Positions 33,028 to 34,634 of a stretch of 34,634 bases of DNA are shown one piece after another. Origin of the DNA: an uncultured Bacillota bacterium. GTDB taxonomy: Bacteria; Bacillota_I; Bacilli_A; RFN20; CAG-631. Both the position numbers and the translations under genes were made by a program. Below the pieces are notes generated by a model. It was given only the letters and a program-made list of their open reading frames with translations. It was not told where the DNA came from and did no database searches. Each line of letters begins with the position of its first letter. The first letter of the stretch is position 1. Location: contig CAJJXN010000009.1 in the NCBI GenBank assembly GCA_905197115.1, forward strand, positions 1-34,634. The letters run 5' to 3'.

Positions 33028-33051
33028 CATACATTTCTACTTAAATGTATG
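33028..33051 (-). promoter_or_regulatory. spoIVA leader palindrome with sigma-E-like -10
   Basis: CATACATTT and its exact complement flank six bases. The first arm on the minus strand reads CATACATT, which matches the sigma-E -10 consensus (CATACAHT); the -35 is not clear. The second arm touches the GGGAGGT site. Confidence 0.45.
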
Positions 33052-33079
33052 AACAAAAAAAAGAGTTTAGAACTCTTTT
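33052..33079 (-). terminator. Terminator overlapping the CPBP gene stop
   Basis: AAAAGAGTT pairs with AACTCTTTT around CTA, followed by T on the minus strand. The stem begins inside the stop codon of the CPBP gene. Confidence 0.85.
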
Positions 33080-33887
33080 ATATGAAACAAAATATTGTTA
33101 TTAAATTTAATAGAAATGAGATCGTATTGTAAAGGAAATGTGTTCCGATAGAAACGGCTATATCTTTTTCTTTATAATAAGCATAAGTCAAGCCAATACC
33201 ACCAATTAAATATACTGGAAAGGAACTTAAATCAGCTAAAAAGGTTCCTGTTGCTATACTCATCAATAAATGAATACCTGCAAAAATACAAGCAATTACC
33301 CAAAAAGCAACTTTTTCATTTTTTCTTCCAATTGCTCTAAAAAAGCAAAAACGGAAAGTAAGTTCTTCGATGAATGGCGCCAAAATACAAACATAAAGAC
33401 CTGTCATAAATGGAGTTAAAAACATCATTGCATTGATTGAATCTTGATTTGCACTACTACTTTGAACCCCTAATAAAGAAATAAATAGGCTATATACCAT
33501 AATTGCTCCATACATAATCCCGACATATTTTAAAACTTTGGCCCATGTTTCGCCTACTAAAAATTTTTTAAAGATATATTTTACCTCTTTACTAATCACA
33601 ACAAAAAATAAAACTACACAAATCATTCCACCAAGTAAACTACTAAAAGTATCAATATTGGCTTCATGAGGAATATTTCCTGTTGATTTAATTATTAAAG
33701 TAACAATCATACTGATAAAAGAAGCAAAAAGCGATTGACCAATATATAGAGCAAAACCAGCTAACGTAAATTTTGCCGCATCAAATCCGACATCTTCATA
33801 GCCTAAACGATCTCTTAATATCTCATTTTTTAATTCTTCAGGTTGATTGGCATTCTCTTGATAAGGTTGATATGTATCATTTACCAT
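33078..33887 (-). CDS. CPBP-family intramembrane metalloprotease
   Basis: A 269-aa membrane protein with about seven to eight hydrophobic segments. The CPBP/Abi (CAAX protease-like) motifs are in order: EELTFRFCFFRAIG (E-E-x3-R), FAGIHLLMS (F-x3-H) and IGTHFLYNTISF (H-x3-N). Family members cut peptides in the membrane or give immunity to bacteriocins; the target here is unknown. The first 35 residues are polar and cytoplasmic. AAGGA is ten bases before the ATG. It lies between spmB and spoIVA with its own promoter and terminator, so a link to sporulation is only positional. Confidence 0.9.
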   Translation of the reverse strand: MVNDTYQPYQENANQPEELKNEILRDRLGYEDVGFDAAKFTLAGFALYIGQSLFASFISMIVTLIIKSTGNIPHEANIDTFSSLLGGMICVVLFFVVISKEVKYIFKKFLVGETWAKVLKYVGIMYGAIMVYSLFISLLGVQSSSANQDSINAMMFLTPFMTGLYVCILAPFIEELTFRFCFFRAIGRKNEKVAFWVIACIFAGIHLLMSIATGTFLADLSSFPVYLIGGIGLTYAYYKEKDIAVSIGTHFLYNTISFLLNLITIFCFI

Positions 33888-33909
33888 ATTATCACATTCC
33901 TTTTTTTAT

Positions 33910-33927
33910 ATTATATCAAAGATATAA
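33910..33927 (-). promoter_or_regulatory. CPBP gene promoter with overlapping inverted repeat
   Basis: TATAAT at 33910-33915 on the minus strand. A 7-bp inverted repeat (TTATATC / GATATAA, 3-base loop, 33911-33927) overlaps it. The -35 is weak. AT-richness makes the repeat only mildly notable. Confidence 0.4.
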
Positions 33928-33946
33928 AAAAAATAAACTTTTATTT
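33926..33946 (-). terminator. Weak AU-only terminator candidate after spmB
   Basis: AAATAA pairs with TTATTT around four bases, followed by a T run on the minus strand, about 17 bases after the spmB stop. Confidence 0.35.
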
Positions 33947-33962
33947 GATTTTAATTATTCTT

Positions 33963-34478
33963 TTATCCAAAAAAGATTAATGCAAACACAATTGCCATAA
34001 AAATTCCGACAAAATCAGCAAATAATGCTGCTTTTAAAGTGTGTCGCCATTTATTTACACCAACTGATGTAAAATAAAGTGCAATTACATAAAAAGTCGT
34101 ATCCGTACTCCCTTGAATAATACTTGCACTCTTACAAATTAAACCATCTGGATCAACTTTACATAAATCATTTAAAATAGCTAAAGATGCATTTCCACTA
34201 ATAGGTCTAAAAAAAATCATCGGTGTCAACTTTGCAAAATAATCGCCTCGAGGAAACAAATCTTTGAAAAGTCCAGCAATATCTTCTATCAAACCGGAAC
34301 TTTTTAAAATAACAACTGCAGCAATCATAGCAATAACAGAGGGAATAATTTCTACACTTAAAGTTAATCCCTCTTTCGCCCCATCAATGAATGCATGATA
34401 TGCATCTTTTTTCTTAATTAAAGCAATCGCGACAGAAAGAATTAATAATAATGGAATAATAAAAATACTAACAATCAT
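33963..34478 (-). CDS. spmB: Spore maturation protein SpmB
   Basis: A 171-aa membrane protein needed with SpmA for full core dehydration and heat resistance of spores. It is built on the nucleoside-transporter-like gate domain: AYHAFIDGAKEGLTLSVEII, then PSVIAMIAAVVILKSSG; RPISGNASLAILND and IIQGSTDTTFYVIALYF are family stretches. AGGAGG is ten bases before the ATG and lies in the end of spmA, which overlaps by 11 bases. It is not usually next to spoIVA in Bacillus. Confidence 0.95.
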   Translation of the reverse strand: MIVSIFIIPLLLILSVAIALIKKKDAYHAFIDGAKEGLTLSVEIIPSVIAMIAAVVILKSSGLIEDIAGLFKDLFPRGDYFAKLTPMIFFRPISGNASLAILNDLCKVDPDGLICKSASIIQGSTDTTFYVIALYFTSVGVNKWRHTLKAALFADFVGIFMAIVFALIFFG

Positions 34479-34634
34479 CTTTATACGGCCTCCTCAATAA
34501 TTTATCTGCTAATAAACCAAAAATACATGCACAAATTGTCGATATAATCGCAAATAATACAAAGTCGGTCGGTGTTTTAGAACCAAAACTTTTTCTTATG
34601 CTAATGACCGTTGTTGGAACTAAAGTAACGCCTG
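34468..34634 (-). CDS. spmA: Spore maturation protein SpmA, C-terminal end only (window edge)
   Basis: The last 54 codons before the TAG at 34468-34470 are visible; the 5' part lies outside the window. The end reads GVTLVPTTVISIRKSFGSK, then TPTDFVLFAIISTICACIFG and LLADKLLRRPYKDDC, which matches the SpmA C-terminus (L-x-P-T-x-V-I-x-I-R). It overlaps spmB by 11 bases in the usual spmA-spmB order. Confidence 0.85.
   Translation of the reverse strand, partial: GVTLVPTTVISIRKSFGSKTPTDFVLFAIISTICACIFGLLADKLLRRPYKDDC

Noticed and set aside
33078..33887. CPBP protein as part of a bacteriocin or immunity cluster
   Set aside because: No small peptide gene, exporter or modification enzyme lies nearby; only its membrane-protease family can be stated.
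10000..34634. Mobile elements, prophage, CRISPR or defence genes
   Set aside because: Every frame of good size is a recognised housekeeping, sporulation or transport gene; no transposase, integrase, repeat array or tRNA-linked att site was seen.

Overview
The window reads as chromosome of a low-GC, endospore-forming member of the Bacilli (Bacillota). Support comes from the very AT-rich sequence, Bacillus-type Shine-Dalgarno sites, a type B RNase P RNA, recU-ponA, dnaD, gpsB and recF-gyrBA gene groups, and four sporulation genes (spoVS, spoIVA, spmB and the end of spmA). TGA is used as a stop (recF, yaaA, gpsB), so the code is standard and not the Mycoplasma one. The many short or single-domain genes and tight spacing point to a compact lineage, perhaps near Erysipelotrichales, RF39 or the spore-forming relatives of Mollicutes. 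That placement is inference.

Region 1 (1-9.9 kb, minus strand) is an accessory carbohydrate-uptake operon. In transcription order it holds a phosphodiester-glycosidase lipoprotein, a 581-aa solute-binding lipoprotein, a 1041-aa solute-binding lipoprotein with a large extra N-terminal part, two MalF/MalG-type permeases, and a beta-propeller/TPR protein cut by the window start. No ATPase gene is present. A promoter at about 9932 and a cre-like site at 9985-9998 lie in front of it.

Region 2 (10-18.2 kb, minus strand) holds dusB, serS, gyrA, gyrB, recF and yaaA. A strong promoter precedes yaaA, with a perfect 24-bp palindrome just upstream. A parS-like 16-mer sits exactly between gyrA and serS. 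dnaA and dnaN, the usual partners of yaaA-recF, are not here.

Region 3 (18.3-25.3 kb, minus strand) holds rpsF-ssb-rpsR, then pgsA-cinA-recA-rny-ymdB-spoVS in the Bacillus order, then gpsB and rnpB, where the RNase P RNA starts inside the last codons of gpsB.

Region 4 (25.4-34.6 kb) has recU and ponA as the only plus-strand genes, converging with nth-dnaD-cca-dapB. Next come hup, spoIVA, a CPBP membrane protease, spmB and the tail of spmA. From spoIVA to rnpB this looks like a shortened version of the Bacillus hbs/spoIVA ... dapB-cca-dnaD-nth-ponA-recU ... gpsB-rnpB region.

The only gap above 300 bases between protein genes (24517-24962) is filled by rnpB. I saw no tRNA, rRNA, CRISPR array, insertion sequence, prophage or defence cassette. 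I do not see a clearly new multi-gene system. The most unusual parts are the uptake operon and a set of palindromic sites next to promoters and ribosome-binding sites.
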